Assembly (NCBI GenBank): GCA_964343275.1 | Contig: CAYFIY010000001.1 | Coordinates: 62,001-126,000, forward strand | Reading direction: 5' to 3' | Origin: Hadarchaeum sp964343275 | Lineage (GTDB): Archaea > Hadarchaeota > Hadarchaeia > Hadarchaeales > Hadarchaeaceae | Length of the DNA stretch: 64,000 bases | Shown: in pieces, positions 16,708 through 25,290 of the stretch | Layout: every line of letters starts with the position of its first letter | Numbering within the stretch: the stretch's first letter is position 1 | Notes under the pieces: model-generated | The model's input: only the letters and a program-made list of their open reading frames with translations | Told to the model about the DNA's origin: nothing | The model's database searches: none | Translations under genes and position numbers: made by a program

Positions 16708-17910
16708 TTAATGAATCATCTCAGACCATAGATCGACCCAGTTTTCAATCTGCCGGGTAATAAGGAAGTTGTCCCTTACTTGCTGCTTCCCTCTTACGCC
16801 CATTCTCTCCTTCATATTTTTGTCGCAAAGGATATCTAACACCTTCTTTGCCGCTCCGTTATAATCGTGAGGCTTCACAATGTAGCCATTTGCGCCATCA
16901 ATTACCTGTTCCTTTATGCCTCCAACGTTTGAGGCAACAACAGGGGTCTGCTTCCAGAGTGCCTCAGAGACGGTGAGACCGAAACCTTCCTTTATGGACT
17001 TTTGCAGGACGACATCAGAGGCCCTCTGGATGGCGTTAATCATGATATCGTGCGCGCCCATTATAATCCGAATGTCTTTTCTGCCTTTCACCTTGCCCTG
17101 AATCTGATCGTATATCATTTGACATTCGGGGTCGTCAAGTGCGATATTTCCCACCAAGAGTAGCTGACAGTCCATCTCGTCCCTTATCTTGTCAAAAACC
17201 TTCAGGACACCCGGTTGATCCTTCCACTTGTCAAAGCGGGAAATCTGGGAGATAATCGGTTTTTTTGTGTCAACGCCTATTTTTTTCATGTATTTCTTGA
17301 CGGCGCTATTTTTTAAAGACATATTTTTCATGGAAAGTGGGTCAATCGCTGGTTTTATTATTCGGTGTTCGTTTGGAACCCCCTTGGCTGCGAATTCTTT
17401 CATTTGGTATACAACCAAATCATACTGTAATGTAAAACCCTTGAGATAATTCCATAACTTTCGATTGGGACTCGACAGGTCTATATGGCACCTCCATACC
17501 CAAGGTTGTCTCTTCCGGTAAAATTTTATCATGGGCAATGGCTGTGGGTCGTGAACCACAACCAAGTCATGATTGATGTAGGTGAATTTTGAGAATATCT
17601 CGTTGGTCTCCTCATACAGGTTTATCTTCTTTTGGGTCAGGGCAATGGCATCGCTCTGCAGGGAATTATGGAATTTTTTTGTAACGTGAAAGAAATCTGG
17701 AGTTCCAATCAGTGTTCGCCACCCAACATACAGCCCCATGCTGTTCATAATCGGGACGATATTCCGTAGTATCTCAGCTACTCCCCCACCATAAGGAGTC
17801 GAGCTTATGTTGAGCATGGTTTTTTTATAGAGCCCCCTGCTCTTCCTGAAAATTTCTGCTATCTTATCATCGCCCACGATCTCTCTGTAATCGGTCAACC
17901 TTCTCAACAT
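16708..17910 (-). CDS. treT: GT4 trehalose synthase-like glycosyltransferase (TreT family)
   Basis: 400 residues. The N-terminal MLNISSTPYGGGVAEILRNI near residue 32 and VHDPQPLPM near 120, WRCHIDLS near 140 and the C-terminal EGFGLTVSEALW motif near 310 match TreT, the trehalose glycosyltransferring synthase that joins a nucleotide-glucose to glucose. The gene is divergent from a trehalose-6-phosphate phosphatase homologue 108 bases away. That neighbour suggests the product may be trehalose 6-phosphate rather than trehalose, or that both routes coexist; this is inference. The start may be ATG 17910. Trehalose would serve as a compatible solute, fitting the MscS gene nearby. Confidence 0.75.
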   Translation of the reverse strand: MLRRLTDYREIVGDDKIAEIFRKSRGLYKKTMLNISSTPYGGGVAEILRNIVPIMNSMGLYVGWRTLIGTPDFFHVTKKFHNSLQSDAIALTQKKINLYEETNEIFSKFTYINHDLVVVHDPQPLPMIKFYRKRQPWVWRCHIDLSSPNRKLWNYLKGFTLQYDLVVYQMKEFAAKGVPNEHRIIKPAIDPLSMKNMSLKNSAVKKYMKKIGVDTKKPIISQISRFDKWKDQPGVLKVFDKIRDEMDCQLLLVGNIALDDPECQMIYDQIQGKVKGRKDIRIIMGAHDIMINAIQRASDVVLQKSIKEGFGLTVSEALWKQTPVVASNVGGIKEQVIDGANGYIVKPHDYNGAAKKVLDILCDKNMKERMGVRGKQQVRDNFLITRQIENWVDLWSEMIH

Positions 17911-18018
17911 TCAACCAAATTGAAATTCGGCTCCATCAATTTAACTACTGCGCCGAGCTGGTTGTTATCAAAAAATATCCACCTGAAAATCTCGTTAAGT
18001 TTTAGTTTGCAGATGTAA

Positions 18019-18816
18019 ATGGCTACTAGGATCCGGATGAGAAACCTTCTCGACCAGCTTGGAAAATTGGAGAAACGTTTGCGCTCTGGTGTCATGCTGC
18101 TTATGGACTACGATGGTACCCTCACCCCGATAGTCAAAAGACCCGAGCTTGCGGTTCTCTCTTCAGATATGAAAGTTTTGCTCAAGTCCATGGTTGAACA
18201 TTTCAAAATAGCGATAATAACCGGCAGGTCTCTGGAAGAGGTTAAAAAAATGGTGGGGTTGAAGGGGATTTATCACGCTGGAAATCACGGCCTTGAAATA
18301 GAAGGTCCCGGCGTGAGTTATCTTAGACCCGAGGCGGAGCATTTTCGTCACATAATCTCCGAGATTTGCAGGATGTTACAAATGAGGCTAGAAAAAATAG
18401 AAGGGTCGATTGTGGAAAATAAGGGACTTACAGGGAGCGTCCACTACCGGCTTGTCATGAGAGGACATGTGGGCACCATGAAAGAAATTTTCAGAGAAGT
18501 GGTCAAGCCTTACTTAACTTCTGGAGAAGTCAGAGTCACACGCGGCAAGAAAGTTTTGGAAATAAGGCCGAGTGTTGATTGGGACAAAGGAAAGGCAGTC
18601 CTCTGGATATTGGACGTTGTCGATCCTAGAAGGAAACTAATCCCCATTTACCTGGGAGATGATCGGACTGATGAGGATGCTTTCTTGGTATTAAAGGGGA
18701 AAGGATTAGGTGTTCTGGTTTCTGAGAGAGAGAAAAAAACTCAGGCAAAGTTCTTCTTGAGAGATGTGGACGAGGTTAAATCCTTCTTGGAGAAACTGAA
18801 GGTCATAATAAAATAA
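18019..18816 (+). CDS. otsB: trehalose-phosphatase (HAD superfamily)
   Basis: 265 residues. HAD motif I is LLMDYDGTLTP near residue 28, motif II IITGRS near 73, and YHAGNHGLEI near 90 is the trehalose-phosphatase cap feature. Motifs III/IV are in KGKAV and PIYLGDDRTDEDAF near 215. It hydrolyses trehalose 6-phosphate to trehalose. It is full length and lacks the synthase domain of eukaryotic TPS/TPP fusions. No OtsA-type synthase is seen in the window; the neighbouring divergent GT4 gene is the likely partner. Ends exactly where the convergent rfcS gene begins. Confidence 0.9.
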   Translation: MATRIRMRNLLDQLGKLEKRLRSGVMLLMDYDGTLTPIVKRPELAVLSSDMKVLLKSMVEHFKIAIITGRSLEEVKKMVGLKGIYHAGNHGLEIEGPGVSYLRPEAEHFRHIISEICRMLQMRLEKIEGSIVENKGLTGSVHYRLVMRGHVGTMKEIFREVVKPYLTSGEVRVTRGKKVLEIRPSVDWDKGKAVLWILDVVDPRRKLIPIYLGDDRTDEDAFLVLKGKGLGVLVSEREKKTQAKFFLRDVDEVKSFLEKLKVIIK

Positions 18817-19782
18817 CTATAATTTAGACCCCACTAAGCCAAAGTGAGCCAACATCGCTTCAAGCTGGATCCGTTCGTTTGCGCCTTCTGTTAGTCTGAA
18901 GGATATCTCCCCAACCTTATCTAAGATTCCGACTTTTGTGAACTCAGGTAGCTTAAGGTTGAATATCTCGCGGTGAACTTGTTCCAGGATATCTTCCCCT
19001 GTCAGACCTCTGTCAATGAGCAGGGCTTGGAGTCTACTTCGGGCATCCTCGAATTTTCCGGAAAGGGCTAGGTCCAACATTTGTTTGACCTCCTCAGGCT
19101 TTGCGGATGCGCTAACATCGTATATCGTCTTCTCGGTTACCTTCTTCCCAAAGGTGGCTGCCGCCTGAAGCACGTTGATAGCTTTTCTCAGGTCGCCCTC
19201 GCTGACGTAGAACATCGCTTTGACGGCCTCCGCAGTAAGGGTAATTTTCTCTTCCTGGGCTATTCTCTTGAACATCTGCTCTACGTCTTTTCCCGTCAGT
19301 CTTCTAAACCTGAATATCGCACAGCGAGATTGAATGGGCTCTATTATACGACTTGAATAGTTGCAGTCGAGTATGAACCGTGTGCTGTGGGTGAACATCT
19401 CCATGGTACGTCTCAGGGCATTCTGGGCATCGGAAGTCAAGGCATCGCTTTCGTCTAAGAGGATTATCTTGTACGGCACATCTCCAAAGGGCATGGTTCT
19501 AGCGTAGTTCTTGACCTTGGTCCTAACGGTGTCGATTCCCCGCTCGTCAGACGCGTTTAATTCCAGCAAATTCCGTCTCCAGCTTTCCCCGAACAATTCG
19601 CGCGCCATACACAGGGCGGCTGAAGTTTTCCCCGTGCCGGCTGGTCCGGCAAATAGCAGGTGTGGCAGTGATTTCTTATCCACGAAGCTCTGGAGCCTAT
19701 TCAGTATCTCCTGTTGGCCGACCATTTCGTTGAGCTTTCTCGGCCTATATTTCTCAATCCAAAGTTCTTCCGCTTCAGTCAT
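18817..19782 (-). CDS. rfcS: replication factor C small subunit
   Basis: 321 residues. WIEKYRPRKLNEMVGQ opens the clamp-loader fold. Walker A is FAGPAGTGKTSAA near residue 43 and Walker B LLDESDALT near 105. SRC motif NYSSRIIEPIQSRCAIFRF at about 140 (quoted here as one run of 19) completes the AAA+ arginine-finger region. RFC loads the PCNA clamp onto DNA; four small subunits pair with a large subunit not seen here. It starts one base after the BlaI-like gene ends, so the two are probably co-transcribed. Confidence 0.96.
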   Translation of the reverse strand: MTEAEELWIEKYRPRKLNEMVGQQEILNRLQSFVDKKSLPHLLFAGPAGTGKTSAALCMARELFGESWRRNLLELNASDERGIDTVRTKVKNYARTMPFGDVPYKIILLDESDALTSDAQNALRRTMEMFTHSTRFILDCNYSSRIIEPIQSRCAIFRFRRLTGKDVEQMFKRIAQEEKITLTAEAVKAMFYVSEGDLRKAINVLQAAATFGKKVTEKTIYDVSASAKPEEVKQMLDLALSGKFEDARSRLQALLIDRGLTGEDILEQVHREIFNLKLPEFTKVGILDKVGEISFRLTEGANERIQLEAMLAHFGLVGSKL

Positions 19783-19783
19783 C

Positions 19784-20176
19784 TTATCTCCGTTTGATCT
19801 TCTCCTTTATTATCTTCTGGGCAGTTCTTCCATAGGATTTGAGCAAACTGTCCAAAACTTTATCGATGATACATTTTTCAAACTTTCTCCGAGATATCTT
19901 GATCTTGTAAATGTATTTCAACCCGCCCTTTCCCTTGGTGATGCTGGATGAGAGTAGGCCTCGCTCACAAAGAGATTTCATGGCGGCATTAACCGTGGCC
20001 CGCTTTAGGTTTTTCTTGTTGCTCAACAGGATTTTCACTGTTCTGACCGTGGCCCGTTTTCGCCGCCACATGATCAAAATTATCTCTGATTCAATGGGGC
20101 TCAGAACTGTTTCAATACCCTCTCTTTGGGGCCTGTAGTCGGTCCAGCTAAACAGGTTCACCATCCAAAAATCCAT
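19784..20176 (-). CDS. BlaI/MecI-like winged-helix regulator
   Basis: 130 residues. The core LSPIESEIILIMWRRKRATV followed by a helix-turn-helix with RATVNAAMKSLCERGLL and a basic wing (KGKGGLKYIYK) is the BlaI/MecI/CopY fold. The family members are dimeric DNA-binding repressors. The basic C-terminal tail (IIKEKIKRR) is unusual for repressors cleaved by sensor proteases, and no BlaR-like protease is nearby. The N-terminus before LSPIE adds about 26 residues; the next internal ATG (residue 5) is an alternative start. It overlaps the rfcS transcription unit at 1-base spacing, so it may regulate its own operon. Confidence 0.75.
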   Translation of the reverse strand: MDFWMVNLFSWTDYRPQREGIETVLSPIESEIILIMWRRKRATVRTVKILLSNKKNLKRATVNAAMKSLCERGLLSSSITKGKGGLKYIYKIKISRRKFEKCIIDKVLDSLLKSYGRTAQKIIKEKIKRR

Positions 20177-20256
20177 AGTTGTTTATCATACGTGAATAAA
20201 AATCTTAGCCAACGATATTTTTAGGATTGAGTCACAATTGGATTCGGGTTAAGCCA

Positions 20257-23200
20257 ATGATTCAGCCTGCGGCAAAAATTTACGAAGCTCAAAAAGTTGA
20301 ACGGGAAGTCCAGGAGTGGTGGTCATCGAGTGGTATTTATGAAAAGGTGAAAAAGGTGCACGTAAGCGGAGAGCCATGGTATTTCTTAGACGGGCCACCC
20401 TACGCTAGCGGATCGGTTCACTTGGGAACGGCATGGAACAAGATAATAAAGGATACCGTCCTAAAATACAAGGCCATGTGCGGTTTCAATGTTATGCGCC
20501 AGCCGGGGTGGGACTGCCACGGTCTTCCAATCGAGGTCAAAGTAGAGGAGCTATTGGGAATTCAGACAAAGAAGGATATAGAGCAAAAGGTGAGTGTGGA
20601 AGAGTTCGTCAATCAGTGCAGGAAGTGGGCGACCGACCACGTGGCGCTCATGACTGAACAGTTCAAGCGGCTTGGTATTTGGATGGAATGGGATGATCCA
20701 TACATCACGTTCAAAAATAATTACATAGCATCCGCCTGGTGGACTCTCAAGCGGTCTTACGAACGCGGCCTCATGAAAAAGGACATGCGGGTGATCCATT
20801 GGTGTCCACGTTGCGAGACTGCCTTGGCTGAGCATGAGGTTCGAGGCGAGTACCATGACGTTCGCGACCCGTCGTTATTTGCGCGCTTCAAGCTTCGAGA
20901 TCGTCAAAATGAATACATACTGATATGGACGACGACTCCTTGGACACTACCATCGGATTTGGCCGTATGCCTTAATCCAGACTACGATTACTCAGAGGTG
21001 GCTGTCGGCGGACATGTCTACTTACTGGCCACAGCTCTGGTGGAAAGTGTGATGCAAGAGTTGGGCATCGTCGATTACAAAGTGATGAATTCTGTGAAAG
21101 GAGATTCTCTTGCGGGTCTAAAGTATGAACACCCCTTGCTCGACGAAGTTCCAAAGCAGGTGGAATTCACGGATCATCACGGGGTCATTCTCGGCAGACA
21201 CGTCACCTTGGATGAGGGGACCGGTTGTGTTCATACGGCCCCGGGACATGGTGAAGAGGACTTCGTGGTCGGGTCAAAATATGGTTTGCCTGTTTTCAGT
21301 CCAGTTGGAACGGATGGGAAGTTCACAGATGATGCTGGAAAATATTCAGGCATGTTAGTTAAGGATGCCGATCTAGTTATCCTGGAGGATCTGAAGAAAA
21401 AGGATATACTCCTCAAGCATGGAACGATTACTCACCAGTATCCACACTGCTGGCGATGTCAATCGCCACTATTGTTCAGAGCCACCGAGCAATGGTTCCT
21501 AAAGGTGGGGGATATCAAACCCACTATTCTACAGAAGAACACTGAAAAGGTTCAGTGGGTTCCAGGATGGGCCGGAACCCGCTATGCGAACGGAGTAGAA
21601 TCTGTTGGCGATTGGTGTATATCTCGACAGAGATATTGGGGGATCCCACTTCCCATCTGGATTTGCGAGCAATGTAAAAATGTTGCGATCGTCGAGAGTC
21701 CCGAGGAGTTGGCGAGACTGTCCATTCATCCGATTGCTGACATTGATTTGCATCGACCCCATGTGGATCGCGTGGAAGTAAGATGCACGAAGTGCAATGG
21801 AGTTTCTAGACGTGTTCAGGACGTCTTGGATGTCTGGTTCGATTCGGGAATAGCATCTTGGGCGAGCCTGGGATATCCAAAGATTGAAGGTCCATTCCAA
21901 AAGCTGTGGCCGAGCGAATTCGTGACAGAAGGCGAGGACCAGGTGACCAAGTGGTTCTACAGTCAACAGGTAGTTTCAATTATTGCTTTCGGCGATGTCC
22001 CATATAAAAAGGTGCTCATGCACGGTTTTGCCTTGGATGAACATGGAAGAAAGATGTCGAAATCACTGGGGAATGTTGTAAGTCCAGAAGATATCGTCGG
22101 AAAATATGGAGTGGATGTCCTCCGCCTTTACATCCTGGGGGCAAACTCCCCATGGGAAGATCTAAAGTTTGGCTGGAAGGGCTTGGAAGTTGTAAAAAGG
22201 ATGATGGGCGTCTTGTGGAATGTACACGTCTTCGCCACAACTTATATGTCTCTGGACGAGTTCGACCCAAATAAAATCGATCTGGATAAGATAACCGCAA
22301 ATTTCTCTCTCGAAGATCTTTGGATGATCTCCAGGATTCATAGCGTCGTTAAGGATTCCACGAGATCCATGGATGATTTGGACCTACACAGCGCCGTCCG
22401 CGCCGTTTCAAAGTTCGTCTTGGAGGACATCAGCAGGTGGTATGTTAAGCTGGTAAGGGAGAGAGTCTGGATAGAGAAAGATGACCCAAAGAAGCTTGCG
22501 GCTTACGTGGTTCTTTATCAGGTCATGCATGTCTTAACGAGGTTGCTGTCCCCCTTTGCCCCTCACATGAGTGAAATTATCTATCGAGATCTGGTAAGGT
22601 CGATCAATCCAACAGTGCCGGAGAGTGTGCACATGTTACCCTGGCCTTCGGTGGACGATGAAGCAATAAAATGTAATTTGGAGGATGGCATGAATATCGT
22701 CCGGGGCGTTGTGGAGGCAGGGGCTGCGGCGAGACAACAGGCAAAACTGAAGCTTAGATGGCCGGTGCAAACTGTGGCCGTGAAGGCATTCAAGCCCGAG
22801 ACTGTTGATGCAATGTCTGGTTTGGAAGATCTTTTAAAGAACCAGTTAAACTGCAAAGAGTTTGTGATCATCGACCCTGGAGAGGGATTCGAGGGCTCAC
22901 GCATAAATATCAAAATAGACGAACAGCGGTTCAAAAATAGCTTCGGTACCCTGTCACATGATGTGATGCAGATGTTGGGGGCGATGGATGCCACACGAGT
23001 AGATGAAGAACTCAATGTTCATGGGGTTGTCCGTTTAAACATAAATGGGCGTGAGCTGAGCATCGATCGGGATTTGATAAGTGTTGAGGAAGAGGTGTCT
23101 GAGGGTTTCTCTCTCGTGCAGACTGAGTTTGGCAAAATATTTGTGGATACTAAGATAACTCCGGAACTGAAGACAGAGTCCATGGCGCGCGAGTTGATAA

Positions 23201-23454
23201 GAAGGTTGCAGACCATGCGCAAGGAAATGGATCTTTCAATGGTTGAAATAGTTGACGTCCAAATTGGTGTCAAACAGGATAATTTTGGATCCCTGAGCAT
23301 GCATCAAAACTACATTTCGCGAGAAGTCCGCGCTGGGAATCTTCGCATATGTAGCGTCGATGATGTATCAGGCGATGGATACCTAAAAGATTGGAATATT
23401 GGCGGCAGTGATTTTAGACTTCTCATCAAACGCGTTTCCGAGTCTTCTGTTTAG
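20257..23454 (+). CDS. ileS: isoleucyl-tRNA synthetase
   Basis: About 1065 residues, class I synthetase. The HIGH motif appears as GPPYASGSVHLGTAWNKI near residue 45, WDCHGLPIE follows, and the KMSKS motif is GRKMSKSLGN near 600. The CP1 editing domain lies at about 190-380 with TTPWTLPSD. Zinc-binding Cys pairs include CPRC (near 185), CWRC, CEQC and CTKC. The C-terminal anticodon-binding helices end the protein. The TTG at 20227 is an alternative start but ATG 20257 gives the usual N-terminus. It is single in its transcription unit. This eukaryote-like archaeal form fits the window. Confidence 0.95.
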   Translation: MIQPAAKIYEAQKVEREVQEWWSSSGIYEKVKKVHVSGEPWYFLDGPPYASGSVHLGTAWNKIIKDTVLKYKAMCGFNVMRQPGWDCHGLPIEVKVEELLGIQTKKDIEQKVSVEEFVNQCRKWATDHVALMTEQFKRLGIWMEWDDPYITFKNNYIASAWWTLKRSYERGLMKKDMRVIHWCPRCETALAEHEVRGEYHDVRDPSLFARFKLRDRQNEYILIWTTTPWTLPSDLAVCLNPDYDYSEVAVGGHVYLLATALVESVMQELGIVDYKVMNSVKGDSLAGLKYEHPLLDEVPKQVEFTDHHGVILGRHVTLDEGTGCVHTAPGHGEEDFVVGSKYGLPVFSPVGTDGKFTDDAGKYSGMLVKDADLVILEDLKKKDILLKHGTITHQYPHCWRCQSPLLFRATEQWFLKVGDIKPTILQKNTEKVQWVPGWAGTRYANGVESVGDWCISRQRYWGIPLPIWICEQCKNVAIVESPEELARLSIHPIADIDLHRPHVDRVEVRCTKCNGVSRRVQDVLDVWFDSGIASWASLGYPKIEGPFQKLWPSEFVTEGEDQVTKWFYSQQVVSIIAFGDVPYKKVLMHGFALDEHGRKMSKSLGNVVSPEDIVGKYGVDVLRLYILGANSPWEDLKFGWKGLEVVKRMMGVLWNVHVFATTYMSLDEFDPNKIDLDKITANFSLEDLWMISRIHSVVKDSTRSMDDLDLHSAVRAVSKFVLEDISRWYVKLVRERVWIEKDDPKKLAAYVVLYQVMHVLTRLLSPFAPHMSEIIYRDLVRSINPTVPESVHMLPWPSVDDEAIKCNLEDGMNIVRGVVEAGAAARQQAKLKLRWPVQTVAVKAFKPETVDAMSGLEDLLKNQLNCKEFVIIDPGEGFEGSRINIKIDEQRFKNSFGTLSHDVMQMLGAMDATRVDEELNVHGVVRLNINGRELSIDRDLISVEEEVSEGFSLVQTEFGKIFVDTKITPELKTESMARELIRRLQTMRKEMDLSMVEIVDVQIGVKQDNFGSLSMHQNYISREVRAGNLRICSVDDVSGDGYLKDWNIGGSDFRLLIKRVSESSV

Positions 23455-23570
23455 TCCGCCGACTAGCTCGATTATACCATTTCCCAGACTCGCTTGATAA
23501 CAGATATTTCGTATTCTATTATTAGATTACTTCGTACTTGTTCGAGATGCTTTATCCGTACAGATAACTT

Positions 23571-23847
23571 TCAACCAAAAATGGCTGTTATGGCCATAGG
23601 TGCGGCGGAGGCTAGCATGAGAAGGGGAACCCATATAGAATAGGTCATCGTCAAGAGACTGAGATCAATAATCATGATCGTGGGAAAGAATGATGATACC
23701 TAGAATATCCAAGTACCGGACCAGAACCACAGCATATGTTTCAGGTACATTCGTTGCACCTTTAACAGGTGGTGTAGTTCCTTATCATTTGTTCTCAGTT
23801 GTTGCTTTACTCCCTTCTCCTTTGCCGATTTTTTTTATCATATCCAT
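23571..23847 (-). pseudogene. decayed small membrane protein gene
   Basis: Reading left from ATG 23847 gives MDMIKKIGKGEG, then a one-base frame change. After that comes KQQLRTNDKELHHLLKVQR, a hydrophobic segment ending WFWSGTWIF, an in-frame TAG (cta at 23700-23702), and in the same frame a second hydrophobic segment (IWVPLLMLASAAPMAITAI), with TGA at 23571-23573. Helix-basic-helix organisation with two membrane spans and continuous sense around the stop suggests a decayed 85-residue membrane protein. Alternatives are chance or stop readthrough. The family is not recognised. Flanking bases up to 23883 hold the HMG-CoA reductase promoter. Confidence 0.4.
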
Positions 23848-23910
23848 CGAGCGAGTCTCAACATATTTAAAGATTTAAGATAGTTGTTCCAAACTTTAAA
23901 ATGTGCAAAT

Positions 23911-25179
23911 ATGACAAAATCATCGGAGGTCTCTGGTTTCTACAAGATGAGTCCGGAGGATAGGCTTAAGTTTGTACGGGGGTTCGCAGGGCTGTCAGAT
24001 GATGAGGTAGAGCTTCTACACAAACCTGATGCTCTTAGTCTTGGTCAGGCAAACAGAATGATTGAAAATGTGATAGGAACCACCTGGCTTCCAATAGGGA
24101 TGGCCACAAATTTTCTCATCAACGGCAGGGACTATCTGGTTCCTATGGTTACCGAGGAACCCTCTGTAGTTGCAGCCGCATCGAATGCCGCCAAGATTGC
24201 CAGAGCAAAAGGCGGGTTTCATACTGAGAGCACATTACCGGTGATGATAGGCCAAATTCAGCTAGTCGATGTTGAGAACCCAATGGCCGCGAAGGAGAAA
24301 ATCATTAGGGAATCGGGGAAAATTTTGGCAAAGGCGAATGAACAGGACCAAGTCTTGGTGAAGCTAGGCGGTGGAGCTATCGGGCTCGACGTCAGGCCGA
24401 TCGATTCGACCATTGGCCCAATGATAATAATACACCTACTCGTTGACGTGCGAGACGCCATGGGTGCCAACGTCATCAATACCATGTGTGAGTCTATCGC
24501 TCCAATGATAGAGGAACTGATCGGGGGAAAGGTATTTTTGAGGATAGTCTCCAATCTGGCGGTTCATCGTTTGGCACGAGCTAAGGCGGTTTTTTTGGCA
24601 GAGGCGCTGGGGGGGGCGGAGGTCGTCGATGGTATTCTGAAGGCATATGCATTTGCCGAGGCCGATCCCTTCCGCTGTGCCACCCACAATAAAGGTGCCA
24701 TGAACGGGGTCATCGCAGTAGCTTCGGCAACCGCAAATGATACTCGGGCGCTGGAGGCTGGTGCACATACATACGCCTCGATGGATGGTGTTTACAAGCC
24801 ACTAAGTCACTGGTCGCGGACTGTGGATGGAGATCTAATGGGAGATATTGAATTGCCGGTAGCGGTGGGAATAATCGGGGGAGCAACCGCCGTACACCCT
24901 ATAGCTAAAATCTGCCGAAAGATATTGCGAGTACAATCTGCCCGTGAACTAGGAGAAGTAATGGCTGCGGTGGGGCTAGCGAATAATCTGGCGGCGATGC
25001 GGGCACTGGCGACGGAGGGTATCCAGAGGGGCCATCTAAAGTTACACGCGAGAAATGTTGCTGTGACGGCTGGTGCCGCTGGGGAACTAATCGATGTCGT
25101 GGCAAGGCGCATGATTGAAAGGGGAAAAATTAATTTTGACCGAGCCCATGCGATATTGGAAGAGCTCGAGAAAAAATAG
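23911..25179 (+). CDS. hydroxymethylglutaryl-CoA reductase, class II
   Basis: About 422 residues, resembling the class II (Pseudomonas mevalonii-type) enzyme rather than the class I form with an N-terminal extension. The catalytic Glu is in TEEPSVVAAAS near residue 82, the catalytic Lys in THNKGAMNG near 265 and the catalytic His in KLHARNVA near 378. VRDAMGANVINTMCES is the NAD(P)-site region. In archaea it makes mevalonate for isoprenoid lipids. Start ATG 23911 sits about 40 bases after a TATA-like ATATTTAAAG at 23866-23875; ATG 23947 is another candidate. Only HMG-CoA reductase gene in the window. Cofactor preference (NADH or NADPH) is not determined. Confidence 0.9.
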   Translation: MTKSSEVSGFYKMSPEDRLKFVRGFAGLSDDEVELLHKPDALSLGQANRMIENVIGTTWLPIGMATNFLINGRDYLVPMVTEEPSVVAAASNAAKIARAKGGFHTESTLPVMIGQIQLVDVENPMAAKEKIIRESGKILAKANEQDQVLVKLGGGAIGLDVRPIDSTIGPMIIIHLLVDVRDAMGANVINTMCESIAPMIEELIGGKVFLRIVSNLAVHRLARAKAVFLAEALGGAEVVDGILKAYAFAEADPFRCATHNKGAMNGVIAVASATANDTRALEAGAHTYASMDGVYKPLSHWSRTVDGDLMGDIELPVAVGIIGGATAVHPIAKICRKILRVQSARELGEVMAAVGLANNLAAMRALATEGIQRGHLKLHARNVAVTAGAAGELIDVVARRMIERGKINFDRAHAILEELEKK

Positions 25180-25290
25180 TATGAACGAAAGTTTTTTCGC
25201 TAATAGTGTCTTTTCTTAAAAAAATATATAGCATCCTTTAAAATATCTTTAAGCCTTAGGTAAACAACTATTATTGGGCTGGACGTGGAC

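Noticed and set aside
23571..23847. Pyrrolysine-type TAG readthrough gene
   Set aside because: A separate frameshift near the start and lack of any other TAG-interrupted gene in the window favour decay.
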